From: Zavarzinia marina
Lineage (GTDB): Bacteria; Pseudomonadota; Alphaproteobacteria; Zavarziniales; Zavarziniaceae
Reading direction: 5' to 3'
Assembly: GCF_021568905.1 (NCBI RefSeq)
Contig: NZ_JAKGSB010000004.1
Location: forward strand, 310,001-374,000
DNA: 64,000 bases
Shown here: one piece after another, positions 47,208 to 55,674 of the stretch
Numbering within the stretch: position 1 is the stretch's first letter
Layout of the letters: each line of letters starts with the position of its first letter
Translations under genes and position numbers: made by a program
Notes under the pieces: generated by a model
Seen by the model: the letters and a program-made list of their open reading frames with translations, nothing else
The model's database searches: none
Told to the model about the DNA's origin: nothing

Positions 47208-47275
47208 CTCCATTTCGGGCAAAGCCGTCGGCCGATGCGGAATCGCGGAAAGCCGAAGATGGAGATACGGAAAAG

Positions 47276-48013
47276 ATGGAAAACGCGCTTTACGTCGGTC
47301 TGTCGCAGCAGATGGTGCTGGAACGCCAGATGGACATGGTCGCCAACAACATCGCGAACATGAACACCACGGCCTATCGCGCCCAGCGGCCCGTGTTCCA
47401 GGAATTCATGATGGATGCCGGCCCCGCCAATCCGGTCTCCTTCGTGCTCGACTACGGCATCGCGCGGGACAGCCGCGGCGGCGTCATGACCCCGACCGAC
47501 AATCCCTTCGACCTGGCCCTGAACGGCGAGGGCTTCCTGTCGGTCGAGACGCCGGACGGTGTCCGCTATACCCGCAACGGCCATTTCACCCTGGATCCGG
47601 ACGGCCGCGTCGTCACCCGCGAAGGCTATGCCCTGATGGACGACGGCGGCGGCGAGATCATCGTCGACGATCCGACCCTGGGCACCCCGGTGATCAGTGC
47701 CGACGGCACCGTCGCCCAGGGCGAGACCATCATCGGCCGCGTCGGCATGTTCACCTTCGAGAACGAGCAGGCGCTGCGCGCCGTGGGCGACAGCCTGTTC
47801 GAGGCCGGCGACGGCGCGACCGCCCAGCCGGCCGAGGCCGACACCCGCCTCGTCCAGGGCATGCTCGAATCCTCCAACGTTCAGCCGGTGGTCGAGATGA
47901 CCCGGATGATCGAACTCCAGCGCCGTTACCAGACGACGCAGAACCTCATCACCAGCGAAGACGAGCTGCAGCGCACGGCGATCCAGCGCCTGGGCAAGGT
48001 CTCGCAGGGCTAA
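47276..48013 (+). CDS. flgF: Flagellar basal-body rod protein FlgF
   Basis: This 245-residue proximal rod protein has the N-terminal rod signature ALYVGLSQQMVLERQMDMVANNIANMNT and, at the C-terminus, EMTRMIELQRRYQTTQNLIT (both in parts). The middle region GEGFLSVETPDGVRYTRNGHF is the standard FlgF/FlgG fold. It is the first gene of a sigma-54-driven rightward operon flgF-flgG-flgA-flgH. Confidence 0.96.
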   Translation: MENALYVGLSQQMVLERQMDMVANNIANMNTTAYRAQRPVFQEFMMDAGPANPVSFVLDYGIARDSRGGVMTPTDNPFDLALNGEGFLSVETPDGVRYTRNGHFTLDPDGRVVTREGYALMDDGGGEIIVDDPTLGTPVISADGTVAQGETIIGRVGMFTFENEQALRAVGDSLFEAGDGATAQPAEADTRLVQGMLESSNVQPVVEMTRMIELQRRYQTTQNLITSEDELQRTAIQRLGKVSQG

Positions 48014-48027
48014 AGGGAGAGACGAAG

Positions 48028-48813
48028 ATGCGCAGCCTTTCCATCGGCGCCACCGGCATGCTGGCCCAGCAGCTCAATGTCGAGGTGATCTCGAACAATC
48101 TGGCCAACATGTCGACGACCGGCTTCAAGCGCCAGCGCGCCGAATTCCAGGATCTCCTCTACGAGAACATCAAGCGCATGGGCACCTCGTCTTCCGACGC
48201 GGGCACGGTGATCCCCTCGGGCATCCAGCTCGGCACCGGCGTCAAGACCGGCTCGGTCTATCGGATCATGGGCCAGGGCAACATGACCATGACCGAGAAC
48301 ACCTATGATCTCGGCATCCAGGGCCGGGGTTATTTCCGGGTCGAGCTGCCGTCGGGCGACGAAGCCTTCACCCGTGCCGGCGCCTTCCAGCTCAACGGCG
48401 ACGGCCAGCTCGTCACCCAGGACGGCTATACGATCCAGCCCGGCATCGTGATCCCGGAGAATGCGGTGTCGGTCTCGATCTCGGCGACGGGCGAGGTCGC
48501 GGTCACCCTGACCGGCCAGGTCGCGCCCCAGGTCGTCGGACAGCTCGACCTCGCCACCTTCGTCAATCCGGCGGGCCTGGAGGCGACGGGCGACAATCTC
48601 TTCCTCGAAACCCCCGCCTCGGGCGCGCCGACCATCGGCATCCCGGGCGACGCCGGCTTCGGCACCCTGCTGCAGGGCTATGTCGAGGTCTCCAACGTCA
48701 ACCCGGTGCAGGAGATCACCAATCTGATCTCCGCCCAGCGGGCCTATGAACTCAATTCGAAGGTGATCACGGCATCGGACGACATGCTGCAGACGATCAC
48801 CCAACTGCGCTGA
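48028..48813 (+). CDS. flgG: Flagellar distal rod protein FlgG
   Basis: The 261 residues begin MRSLSIGATGMLAQQLNVEVISNNLANMSTTGFKRQRAEF (in parts), the FlgG signature. IQGRGYFRVELPSGDEAFTRAG follows, and the protein ends NLISAQRAYELNSKVITASD. GGGAGA lies about 7 bases before the ATG at 48028. The length fits the normal distal rod protein. Confidence 0.97.
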   Translation: MRSLSIGATGMLAQQLNVEVISNNLANMSTTGFKRQRAEFQDLLYENIKRMGTSSSDAGTVIPSGIQLGTGVKTGSVYRIMGQGNMTMTENTYDLGIQGRGYFRVELPSGDEAFTRAGAFQLNGDGQLVTQDGYTIQPGIVIPENAVSVSISATGEVAVTLTGQVAPQVVGQLDLATFVNPAGLEATGDNLFLETPASGAPTIGIPGDAGFGTLLQGYVEVSNVNPVQEITNLISAQRAYELNSKVITASDDMLQTITQLR

Positions 48814-48824
48814 TGGAGGCCGTC

Positions 48825-49316
48825 ATGATCCCCACCTTCGCCATCCGCCTCTTCGCCGGCCTGTCGCTCATCGCCCTCGCCTTCGGTCTCGCCACGCCGG
48901 TCCGGGCCGAGAACACCGCCACGATCCCCGTGCCGATCCGCGACATCGAGCGCGGCGACGTGATCGAATACGGCGACCTGATCGACAAGCCGGTCAGCGG
49001 CCATGTCGGGGGCAACGTCATGACCGACGCCGATGCGATCGTCGGCATGGAGGCGCGCAAGCCCCTGCGCGCCGGCAGCACCATCGCCTATTCCGAGGTG
49101 CGCGAGCCGGTGCTGGTGCCCAAGGGCAGTCTCGTCACCCTTCGCGTCTCCCTGCCCGGGATCGAGCTCACCACCATGGCCAAGTCCATGGAACAGGGCG
49201 CGCTCGGCGAAGTCATCCGCGTCATGAACATGTCCTCCATGCGCTCGGTCCAGGCCGTCGTCACCGGCTATGGCACCGCCGAGGTCCCGGTCGCGGCGCA
49301 ACCGTCCATCCATTGA
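48825..49316 (+). CDS. flgA: P-ring chaperone FlgA
   Basis: This 163-residue precursor has a signal peptide (about 1-23, cleaved after PVRA) and a SAF-like domain with VPIRDIERGDVIEYGDLIDKPV, ARKPLRAGSTIAYSEV and GSLVTLRVSLPGIELTTMAKSMEQGALGEVIRVMN (in parts). It corresponds to the C-terminal half of enteric FlgA, the usual short alphaproteobacterial form. The ATG at 48825 is preferred because GGAGG lies five bases upstream; an ATG at 48813 overlaps the flgG stop. Confidence 0.9.
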   Translation: MIPTFAIRLFAGLSLIALAFGLATPVRAENTATIPVPIRDIERGDVIEYGDLIDKPVSGHVGGNVMTDADAIVGMEARKPLRAGSTIAYSEVREPVLVPKGSLVTLRVSLPGIELTTMAKSMEQGALGEVIRVMNMSSMRSVQAVVTGYGTAEVPVAAQPSIH

Positions 49317-49353
49317 TCCCGAACCCCCAGACGTCGCCAGAAAGGCCAACGCC

Positions 49354-50130
49354 ATGTCCACCGAGAACCGCAAGCACCCCCCCCTTCGGCGCCTCGCCTT
49401 CGTGCTTCTGGCCGCGGCCAGCCTCGGCGCCTGCTCCGGCATGGCCGAGCGGCTCGACCGTATCGGCCGCGCCCCGGATCTGACGCCGATCCAGAATCCG
49501 ACGGCGACGCCGGGCTATACCCCGGTCAGCCTGCCCATGCCGAACGACGCACCGAGCGCGCCCCTCACCTCGGCTAGCCTGTGGCAGCAGGGCTCGCGGG
49601 CCTTCTTCAAGGACAATCGCGCGGCCCGCGTCGGCGACATCCTGACCGTCGCCATCGACATCGACGAGGAAGCCGACCTGCAGAACAAGACCGATCGTTC
49701 TCGCGGCTCGAGCGAGAATCTCGGCCTCGGCGCCCTGTTCGGCCTCGAGACCAGCGTCGTCGGCCAGGCCCTGCCCGCCGGCTATTCGCCCTCGGGCGCC
49801 GTCGACCTGTCGTCCGACACGGTGACCAGCGGTTCCGGTTCGGTCGCGCGGTCGGAAGCCGTGAAGATGACCGTCGCCGCCGTCGTCACCCAGGTCCTGC
49901 CCAACGGCAATCTGGTGATCCAGGGCCGGCAGGAAGTGCGCGTGAACTATGAAGTGCGCGAGTTGCTGATCGCCGGCATCGTGCGCCCCTCGGACATCAC
50001 CGCCAGCAATACGATCAAGCACACCCAGATCGCCGAGGCGCGCATCTCCTACGGCGGCCGGGGCCAGCTCACCGACGTCCAGCAGCCGCGCTACGGCCAG
50101 CAGGTGCTCGAAGCGATCATGCCCTTCTGA
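49354..50130 (+). CDS. flgH: Flagellar L-ring lipoprotein FlgH
   Basis: This 258-residue outer-membrane lipoprotein has a signal peptide with the lipobox LGAC (acylated Cys near residue 27). The conserved L-ring core includes SLWQQGSRAFFKDNRAARVGDILTVAIDIDEEA and NGNLVIQGRQEVRVNYEVRELLIAGIVRPSDI (in parts), and it ends GQQVLEAIMPF. It is last in the flgFGAH operon and is followed by a strong hairpin. Confidence 0.96.
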   Translation: MSTENRKHPPLRRLAFVLLAAASLGACSGMAERLDRIGRAPDLTPIQNPTATPGYTPVSLPMPNDAPSAPLTSASLWQQGSRAFFKDNRAARVGDILTVAIDIDEEADLQNKTDRSRGSSENLGLGALFGLETSVVGQALPAGYSPSGAVDLSSDTVTSGSGSVARSEAVKMTVAAVVTQVLPNGNLVIQGRQEVRVNYEVRELLIAGIVRPSDITASNTIKHTQIAEARISYGGRGQLTDVQQPRYGQQVLEAIMPF

Positions 50131-50150
50131 TCGCACACGCCGCGAAGCCC

Positions 50151-50180
50151 GGACCGGGACGGCGACCGCCGTCCCGGTCC
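50151..50180. terminator. Long GC hairpin after flgH (bidirectional)
   Basis: GGACCGGGACGGC-GACC-GCCGTCCCGGTCC is a perfect 13-bp stem with a 4-base loop in the 68-base gap between convergent flgH and a lipoprotein gene. No long T-tract follows in either direction. Confidence 0.7.
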
Positions 50181-50198
50181 TTCGTGTCGCCGGCGGCT

Positions 50199-50729
50199 CT
50201 ATTCGGCGAGGGTCTGGGCGGTCCGCAGCGGTTTGGCGCCGGCCCGGAATTCCGAGAGATCGTAGACCGAGAGCGCGGCCAGCTCGCCCGCGTAGAAGCA
50301 GAAGAAGCCGGCATCGACACAGATGTCCGCCACCAGTTCGTCGGCCGGCCGCGGACCGGCGGGAAGATCGACGACCAGACGGGCGGAAGCCGATGCGGCC
50401 GCCACGGTGCTGGCGAAGACATGGATACCCGCCTGCTCGCCCGTCGATTTCAGCGCGTCGAGGGCGGCCATGCGCGGTGCCTCGGGCGTGACCGGGGTTT
50501 CGACCCGATCGCCGAAGAGGCCCGGCGCCTGGCCGAGGCGGCGGCGCGGACCGGTTTCGACCACGGTATTGGGAGCCGTCTCGGCATGGAGAACGGCCGG
50601 CGGTGCCAGCGGCTTCAGGGTTTTCGGCGCGGCGACGTCGCGGACGCCGGCCGTTTCGAACTGCAGTTCGGAAAGTTCGGCGCAGGCCCCGAGGCCGGCG
50701 GCGGCGATCAAAAGAACGAATCTACGCAT
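50199..50729 (-). CDS. Small lipoprotein of unknown function in the flagellar region
   Basis: The 176-residue precursor has a lipoprotein signal peptide (LLIAAAGLGAC, Cys about 16). The mature part is Pro/Ala-rich and ends in a compact domain (ICVDAGFFCFYAGELAALSVYDLSEF) containing a Cys pair. No enzyme motif is visible. It resembles no family I can name. It is convergent with flgH and may be an envelope accessory. Confidence 0.7.
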   Translation of the reverse strand: MRRFVLLIAAAGLGACAELSELQFETAGVRDVAAPKTLKPLAPPAVLHAETAPNTVVETGPRRRLGQAPGLFGDRVETPVTPEAPRMAALDALKSTGEQAGIHVFASTVAAASASARLVVDLPAGPRPADELVADICVDAGFFCFYAGELAALSVYDLSEFRAGAKPLRTAQTLAE

Positions 50730-50872
50730 GGCGAAATGACGGCATGCCCTTGCGGCTCTGTCGGCCGCTATGCCGCCCTCCCTTGCTGTTGGGCGATTCC
50801 CCCCTTATGGCCACCGATTGGTGAAGATTTTCTGACCGGCATCAATTCCAACCTCCAGATGTCCCACGACGA

Positions 50873-50904
50873 CGACGGGCCGGGAATCGCTTCCCGGCCC
50901 GTCG
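50873..50904. terminator. 14-bp GC stem downstream of dksA
   Basis: CGACGGGCCGGGAA-TCGC-TTCCCGGCCCGTCG is a perfect inverted repeat ending 22 bases before the dksA stop codon (50926), so it can end leftward transcripts of fliX-dksA. A T-tract is lacking on the leftward side. Confidence 0.65.
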
Positions 50905-50925
50905 GTCGTCAGGATGCGACGCGGT

Positions 50926-51342
50926 TCAGTCGTCGCGATAGGTGCGCTCGCGCCGTTCGTGACGTTCCTGCGCCTCGATCGACAGGGTGGCGATCGGCCT
51001 TGCGTCCAGGCGGCGCAGGCTGATCGGGTCGCCCGTCTCTTCGCAATAGCCGTATTCGCCGTTCTCGATCCGGCGCAGCGCCGCGTCGATCTTGCCGATC
51101 AGCTTGCGCTGGCGATCGCGCGTGCGCAATTCGAGCGCCCGCTCCGACTCGGCCGAGGCACGATCCGCCAGATCGGGTTCGGCCACCGTATCCTCCTGGA
51201 GATGCATCAGGGTTTCCTGACTTTCTCGCAGGATATCTTCACGCCAAGCCACGAGTTTGCGCCGGAAATACTCACGCTGGCGCGGGTTCATGAACTCTTC
51301 GTCTTCGCTCGGATGATAATCCGGCGGCAACTCTGCTCCCAT
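50926..51342 (-). CDS. dksA: DksA-type RNA polymerase regulator, zinc-finger cysteines missing
   Basis: This 138-residue secondary-channel factor should act with ppGpp on RNA polymerase. The start MGAELPPDYHPSEDEEFMNPRQREYFRRKL (in parts) and the coiled-coil tip region ESQETLMHLQEDTVAEPDLADRAS are DksA-typical. In the finger YGYCEETGDPISLRRLDARPIATLSIEAQERHE only one of four cysteines is kept (C-T-S-A), as in other alphaproteobacterial non-classical DksA proteins. In-frame upstream ATGs exist at 51354 and 51441. It lies downstream of fliX. Confidence 0.9.
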   Translation of the reverse strand: MGAELPPDYHPSEDEEFMNPRQREYFRRKLVAWREDILRESQETLMHLQEDTVAEPDLADRASAESERALELRTRDRQRKLIGKIDAALRRIENGEYGYCEETGDPISLRRLDARPIATLSIEAQERHERRERTYRDD

Positions 51343-51474
51343 GCCATCCCTCATGCACGATGCTTCTGCCGCGAGGCGCGCGGAGTATAACAGCGAGCGA
51401 TCCTTGATCAAGCCTCGCCTTTGGTCGGAAAGATCAGACATTACAGGGATTTAGCGCCGAGTTTGTCAGAATGG

Positions 51475-51885
51475 TCAAAAGCCGAGCTTGGCCAGTTCGA
51501 CTTCGGCGCGCAATTCGATGTCCTGAAGGACAGCCGCGAGTCGCGGATCGCTGACGGTCTCCTGGCGGCCGCGCACCATGGCGAGCAGATCCTGGAGCCG
51601 CTCGCGCGGCACATGGCCGAACAGCAGGCCCATGCGCAATTCCTCGAGCCGGTCGAGAATGTCGTTGCCGCGCTTGGCGGCACGCTTGCGCTCGCCGTCG
51701 ACATCGACCTCCTGAAGCGCGAAGAGCGCGGCGACACCGCCGACGGCGCCGGCGCCGGCGGGACCGCGCGCGGGCCCGTTCTCAGCCGGGCCGTCGAGCG
51801 AAAAGCCGCCCTCGCCGCCCCGCGCCTGCCGACGCGAACCGGGGGCGCCGGGGCCGTTGATCCTGCCGCTGCCGTCGATCTTCAT
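51475..51885 (-). CDS. fliX: Flagellar assembly regulator FliX
   Basis: This 136-residue trans-acting factor couples completion of the early basal body to FlbD, the sigma-54 activator. It begins MKIDGSGRINGPGAPGSRRQ, followed by GGFSL. Its conserved helical core is FALQEVDVDGERKRAAKRG and LDRLEELRMGLLFGHVPRERLQDLL (in parts). FliX is restricted to alphaproteobacteria. A CtrA-like box and a palindrome lie upstream. In Caulobacter fliX is a CtrA-controlled early gene. Confidence 0.93.
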   Translation of the reverse strand: MKIDGSGRINGPGAPGSRRQARGGEGGFSLDGPAENGPARGPAGAGAVGGVAALFALQEVDVDGERKRAAKRGNDILDRLEELRMGLLFGHVPRERLQDLLAMVRGRQETVSDPRLAAVLQDIELRAEVELAKLGF

Positions 51886-51906
51886 GCGTTCGTCGTCACC
51901 CTGTAA

Positions 51907-51927
51907 CAGCCTGCATGGTGCAGGCTG
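51907..51927. promoter_or_regulatory. Palindrome in the fliX leader
   Basis: CAGCCTGCA-TGG-TGCAGGCTG has 9-bp perfect arms and a 3-base spacer, 22 bp before the fliX start codon. It could be an operator, or a leader hairpin limiting access to the ribosome site. Confidence 0.55.
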
Positions 51928-51932
51928 CAGGC

Positions 51933-51948
51933 TTAACAAGTCCTGAAC
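51933..51948. promoter_or_regulatory. CtrA-like box upstream of fliX
   Basis: TTAAC-AAGTCC-TGAAC matches TTAA-N7-TTAAC with one mismatch and lies 48 bp before the fliX start, a normal position for CtrA activation. Confidence 0.5.
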
Positions 51949-51952
51949 GCGG

Positions 51953-52939
51953 TCAGGGTCTCGCGCGCAGCCGCGACGGCGCGACGCCGAAACGGCGCCG
52001 GAAGGTGCGATTGAAATAGGACAGGTCGCCGAAGCCGACGTCATAGGCGATGGCGCTGATCGGCCGGCCGTCGGCCCGGTCCAGCAGGCGGCGCGCGCGC
52101 TCCAGCCGGCGATCGAGGACATAGGCGGAAAAGGTCGTGCCCTCGGCCTCGAACAATTTCTGGACATAGCGCGGCGAGACGCCGTGGCGCGCCGCGATTT
52201 CACCGGCCGAAACGCCCTGGCGGCCGATGCGGTCCTCGACGTCGGCCTTGATCGCGGCGAGCCGCGCCGCCCGCCCGCCGTGCGCCGCCCGGGCCTCGGC
52301 CCGGAACATCAGGCCGACGAGATCCTGCATGTGGCCGACCGCGAGGCGCGCATGTTCCGGCGACGGCAGGGGCAGCATGCCGCGCAGCAGGGCACCGCCG
52401 TAATAGACGAGGAGTTGCAGCGCCGCGAGGTCGCTCGACACCGGGCGCATCAGCGCGGCATCGACATCGGGCAGCAGATAGCCGAGGGCGCGGCGCGACA
52501 GGCGCAGACAGTCGACCCGGCCGGCATCGGCGAAATCGCAGACCAGCGGCCGGGACAGGGAGACGAGCACGCCGTCCCCCGCCGCCACCCGCAACTCGCG
52601 CCCGTCCTGCGCCACGGTCATGGCGCCGTTCACCGGGCGCAACAACAGGATCCGGTCGCAGGCATCGCCCCTGCAATGGGCCGCCCTGAGGCAGGAGCGC
52701 GAGCGCGACAGGAAACAGGTGGCAAGGCCGATGCCGGGCAGGTCGAAGGCCAGCACCTCCGCCCGGAAGGGTTCGCCCGCGACCGGCTCGAAATCGAAGT
52801 GGCCGAGGGTGTCGCGCACGACTTCGGCGCAGCGTTCCAGGCGTTCCGCCTCCGGCAGGTCGTCGGTCAGGAAGCGCATGGGCACGACCGCGCCTCCCGC
52901 CGGCCCGGCCGAGCTCCGGAATTCCGCCAAACTGCCCAT
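51953..52939 (-). CDS. AraC-family transcriptional regulator of the siderophore-uptake locus
   Basis: The protein has 328 residues. The N-terminal cupin-like domain of the AraC-binding type (about 50-200, LRPVNGAMTVAQDGRELRVAAGDGVL in parts) is followed by two helix-turn-helices (about 235-325): VSAGEIAARHGVSPRYVQKLFEAEG and ISAIAYDVGFGDLSYFNRTFRRRFG (in parts). It is divergent from the TonB receptor gene, which suggests a PchR-like activator that senses the imported ferric siderophore. ATG 52939 is preferred over 53041. Confidence 0.88.
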   Translation of the reverse strand: MGSLAEFRSSAGPAGGAVVPMRFLTDDLPEAERLERCAEVVRDTLGHFDFEPVAGEPFRAEVLAFDLPGIGLATCFLSRSRSCLRAAHCRGDACDRILLLRPVNGAMTVAQDGRELRVAAGDGVLVSLSRPLVCDFADAGRVDCLRLSRRALGYLLPDVDAALMRPVSSDLAALQLLVYYGGALLRGMLPLPSPEHARLAVGHMQDLVGLMFRAEARAAHGGRAARLAAIKADVEDRIGRQGVSAGEIAARHGVSPRYVQKLFEAEGTTFSAYVLDRRLERARRLLDRADGRPISAIAYDVGFGDLSYFNRTFRRRFGVAPSRLRARP

Positions 52940-53084
52940 TGTCCCCGCCTGTTCCGACACGCCGCAAACGCCCGAGGAACAGTTCGCTTCAGTCCGTATT
53001 CCTGTTCCGTCCAGTCCAAGACACAGGAAGAAGAAAGCCACTATTCCTCCGGCACTGAATTATTGTCGGCGCGGAGGTCTCTTC

Positions 53085-55292
53085 ATGTATTCTAGGTTTT
53101 TCCTATCACTCGTGGCGGCCAGCGTCGCGCCCTGCGCCATCGCCCTGGCCCAGCAGGGGTCGGGTGAGACGGTGATCCTGGACATGGTGACGGTCACCGC
53201 GACCCGCGCCGACCGCAGCCTGGCCGAAGTGCCGCAAACCCTGCAGGTGATCGACCGCGCGACGATCGAGCGCCAGTTGCGCCAGGCGAACAGCGCCGGC
53301 GCGCTTCTGTCCAAATTCGTGCCCGGCTATTCCGTCGGCAATCAGACGGTCTCCAGCGCCTCCGAAACCTTCCGCGGGCGGAACCTCCTCGTGATGATCG
53401 ACGGTGTGCCCCTGAACACGCCGCTGCGTGACGTCTCGCGCATTCTCTCGCTCATCGACCTGAACACGGTCGAGCGGGTGGAACTGGTGGCGGGCGCCAG
53501 CAGCACATGGGGCAGCGGGGCGACCGGCGGCACGGTCAATTTCATCACCCGCGCGGCGGGCGAGGATAGCATCGGCGTCGACGTCTCGACCCGGCTGCGC
53601 GCCTTCACCCGCGATTTCGGCAATTCGCTGGCGCCCGAGGTCTCGGCCACGGTGCACGGCCGAAGCGACAGCATCGACTATTCGGCAACGGCGACCGGGC
53701 GTTTCGCCGACCGCACCTATGACGGCTGGGGGCGAGAGCTGGCATCCGACGCCATGCTGGGCCAGGGCGGCGGCGACCGCTATGCCGAAGGCAATCTCTC
53801 CGCCCGTCTCGGCCATGATTTCGACGCCGCGCGGCGGCTGGAACTGTCGGGCAGCTATTTCTATCTCGACCAGGATCCGGACGCCCTGACCGACTATTCG
53901 GGCGCCTTCGCCGCCCCCGATTTCGCCACGCCCTATCCGGGCGAGAGCCTGCGCGAGGACACCAAGTCCTTCTCCGCCCGCTTCACGGACGATGATTTCG
54001 TACTCGGCGGCTTGAACGTCACCGGTTTCTACAACGACGTGGAGAAGCGTTTCAGCTTCTCCACGCTCTCGATTCCCGCCAATTCGATCGTCTATTTCTC
54101 GGGCGACGTCACCGATCCCACCTCGCCCAGCAACCAGTCCGTGCTGTTTTCCGAGCGCCTCGGCGTGAATGTCACCATCGACAGCGATCTCGACAGTCTC
54201 CTGCCCGGCCTGTCCCTGACCTGGGGCACCGACGTCACCCATGACGAGACCTGGCAGGAACTGGTCAGCGGCGAGGATCTGTTCACCCCCCTCGACCAGA
54301 TGTCCTATGCCGGTTTCGCCGATCTCCAGTTCCAGGTGCTGGACGGCCTGACCCTTCGGGGCGGGCTGCGCTACGAATATCTCGAGCTTTCGGTCGACGA
54401 CTACATCCGCCCGGCCGCCTATTACGGTTTCTCGACCGCGCCGCTGTTCGGCTATGTCCTGCCGGCCCTGCCGGTCACCGGCGGCGACTTCGACTATGAC
54501 GCCCTGACCTTCAACCTGGGGGCCGTCTATGCCTTCGACGCCGGCACCGAGGTCTATGCCGGCTTCAACCAGGGCTTCGGCCTGCCGGATGTCGGCGCCT
54601 TCACGCGCCGCGCCGGTGTCGGCTTCGCCTTCGCCTGCCCCGCCCCCAATACCAATTGCGCCCTGCCGCCGGGGACCAGCGTCTCCTATGCCGCGATCGG
54701 GCCCGAGGCGCAGATCGTCGACAATTACGAAATCGGCATCCGCAGCGCCGGCGCCGATTATCGCCTCTCCCTCGCGGGCTTCCTCAGCCGGTCCGACGAG
54801 GGCGTGAACTTCGATCCCGCCACCAACACCATCAGCCAGCAGAAGGAAGAGATCATCGGCATCGAGGCGACGGCTGAAGTCGACGTGACCGAAAGCCTGA
54901 CCCTCGGCGCGGTCGCCGCCTGGCGCGAGGGCCGCTTCGATTCGGACGGCGACGGCAAGCTCGACCGCGAACTGCCGAACAACCGGATCGCCACGCCCTT
55001 CCACGGCACGCTCTGGGGCGAATACCGCTTCGAGGCCGGCACGGGGCTGCGCCTCGAAACCGAATTCATGACCGGACGCCACGCCTTCGACGGCACCGTG
55101 GATCACGAGACGGAATCGACCATGCTGCTGAACGTCGCCGTGGACCAGCCGCTGCTCGGTGGCGATCTTTCGCTCTCGGTGAACAATGTCTTCGACACGG
55201 CCTATGACAATCCGACGGCGACCGCGACGCGCAATCTGGCGGTGCCGGCCTGGGGCCGCACCGTCACGCTCGGCTATGCGCGGTCGTTCTGA
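53085..55292 (+). CDS. TonB-dependent outer-membrane siderophore receptor
   Basis: The 735-residue precursor has a signal peptide (about 1-23). A TonB box-like MVTVTATRADRSLAEVPQTLQVID is followed by the plug domain (SETFRGRNLLVMIDGVPLNT, VERVELVAGASSTWGSGATGGTVNFIT, in parts) and a 22-strand barrel ending NLAVPAWGRTVTLGYARSF with the terminal Phe. The gene is divergent from the AraC regulator and followed by a small protein and an FptX-like permease, which makes a siderophore the most likely substrate. Confidence 0.94.
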   Translation: MYSRFFLSLVAASVAPCAIALAQQGSGETVILDMVTVTATRADRSLAEVPQTLQVIDRATIERQLRQANSAGALLSKFVPGYSVGNQTVSSASETFRGRNLLVMIDGVPLNTPLRDVSRILSLIDLNTVERVELVAGASSTWGSGATGGTVNFITRAAGEDSIGVDVSTRLRAFTRDFGNSLAPEVSATVHGRSDSIDYSATATGRFADRTYDGWGRELASDAMLGQGGGDRYAEGNLSARLGHDFDAARRLELSGSYFYLDQDPDALTDYSGAFAAPDFATPYPGESLREDTKSFSARFTDDDFVLGGLNVTGFYNDVEKRFSFSTLSIPANSIVYFSGDVTDPTSPSNQSVLFSERLGVNVTIDSDLDSLLPGLSLTWGTDVTHDETWQELVSGEDLFTPLDQMSYAGFADLQFQVLDGLTLRGGLRYEYLELSVDDYIRPAAYYGFSTAPLFGYVLPALPVTGGDFDYDALTFNLGAVYAFDAGTEVYAGFNQGFGLPDVGAFTRRAGVGFAFACPAPNTNCALPPGTSVSYAAIGPEAQIVDNYEIGIRSAGADYRLSLAGFLSRSDEGVNFDPATNTISQQKEEIIGIEATAEVDVTESLTLGAVAAWREGRFDSDGDGKLDRELPNNRIATPFHGTLWGEYRFEAGTGLRLETEFMTGRHAFDGTVDHETESTMLLNVAVDQPLLGGDLSLSVNNVFDTAYDNPTATATRNLAVPAWGRTVTLGYARSF

Positions 55293-55674
55293 GACACCGA
55301 CCGTGATCAGCCTGGAGGCGGAGCCCGGCGGGCTCCTGGTGCTGCGCTTCGGCCCGCCTTACGGGCCAGATGACGAGGGCGGCTATCTGGCGGCGCTGGA
55401 GCGGATCTCGGCCCTGGCCGATCCCTTCGCCCTTATGGTCGTGCTCGGCGGCGGGCCCGGCCTGTCGCGCGACGGCGAGCGGGCCCAGGCGCTGTGGTTC
55501 AAGCGCAGCCGAAATCACATCGAGGCCTGCTGCCGGGCACTGGCCATGGTCCGGCCGCAGGTGACGCCGCGCATGTCGGAAGTCTTCGGCAAACTGTGGC
55601 GCATCCCCCTGACCACCACCGACGACGAGGGCGCGGCACGCCGCTTCCTAGCCCCCTTCCTGGCGACGTCATGA
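55276..55674 (+). CDS. Small protein encoded between siderophore receptor and permease
   Basis: The protein has 132 residues from ATG 55276 (17-base overlap with the receptor), or 123 from GTG 55303. The alternating strand-helix pattern (VISLEAEPGGLLVLRFGPPY, then ALADPFALMVVLGGGPGLSR) resembles a SpoIIAA/STAS-like alpha-beta fold with no obvious catalytic residues. Its position between receptor and permease is like that of the small fptB gene in the pyochelin uptake operon. The function is unknown. It couples to the permease by ATGA. Confidence 0.72.
   Translation: MRGRSETPTVISLEAEPGGLLVLRFGPPYGPDDEGGYLAALERISALADPFALMVVLGGGPGLSRDGERAQALWFKRSRNHIEACCRALAMVRPQVTPRMSEVFGKLWRIPLTTTDDEGAARRFLAPFLATS

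Noticed and set aside
53106-55106. A 666-codon minus-strand frame opposite the TonB receptor
   Set aside because: The receptor has a signal peptide, plug and terminal Phe; the opposite frame has none of the features of a real protein.
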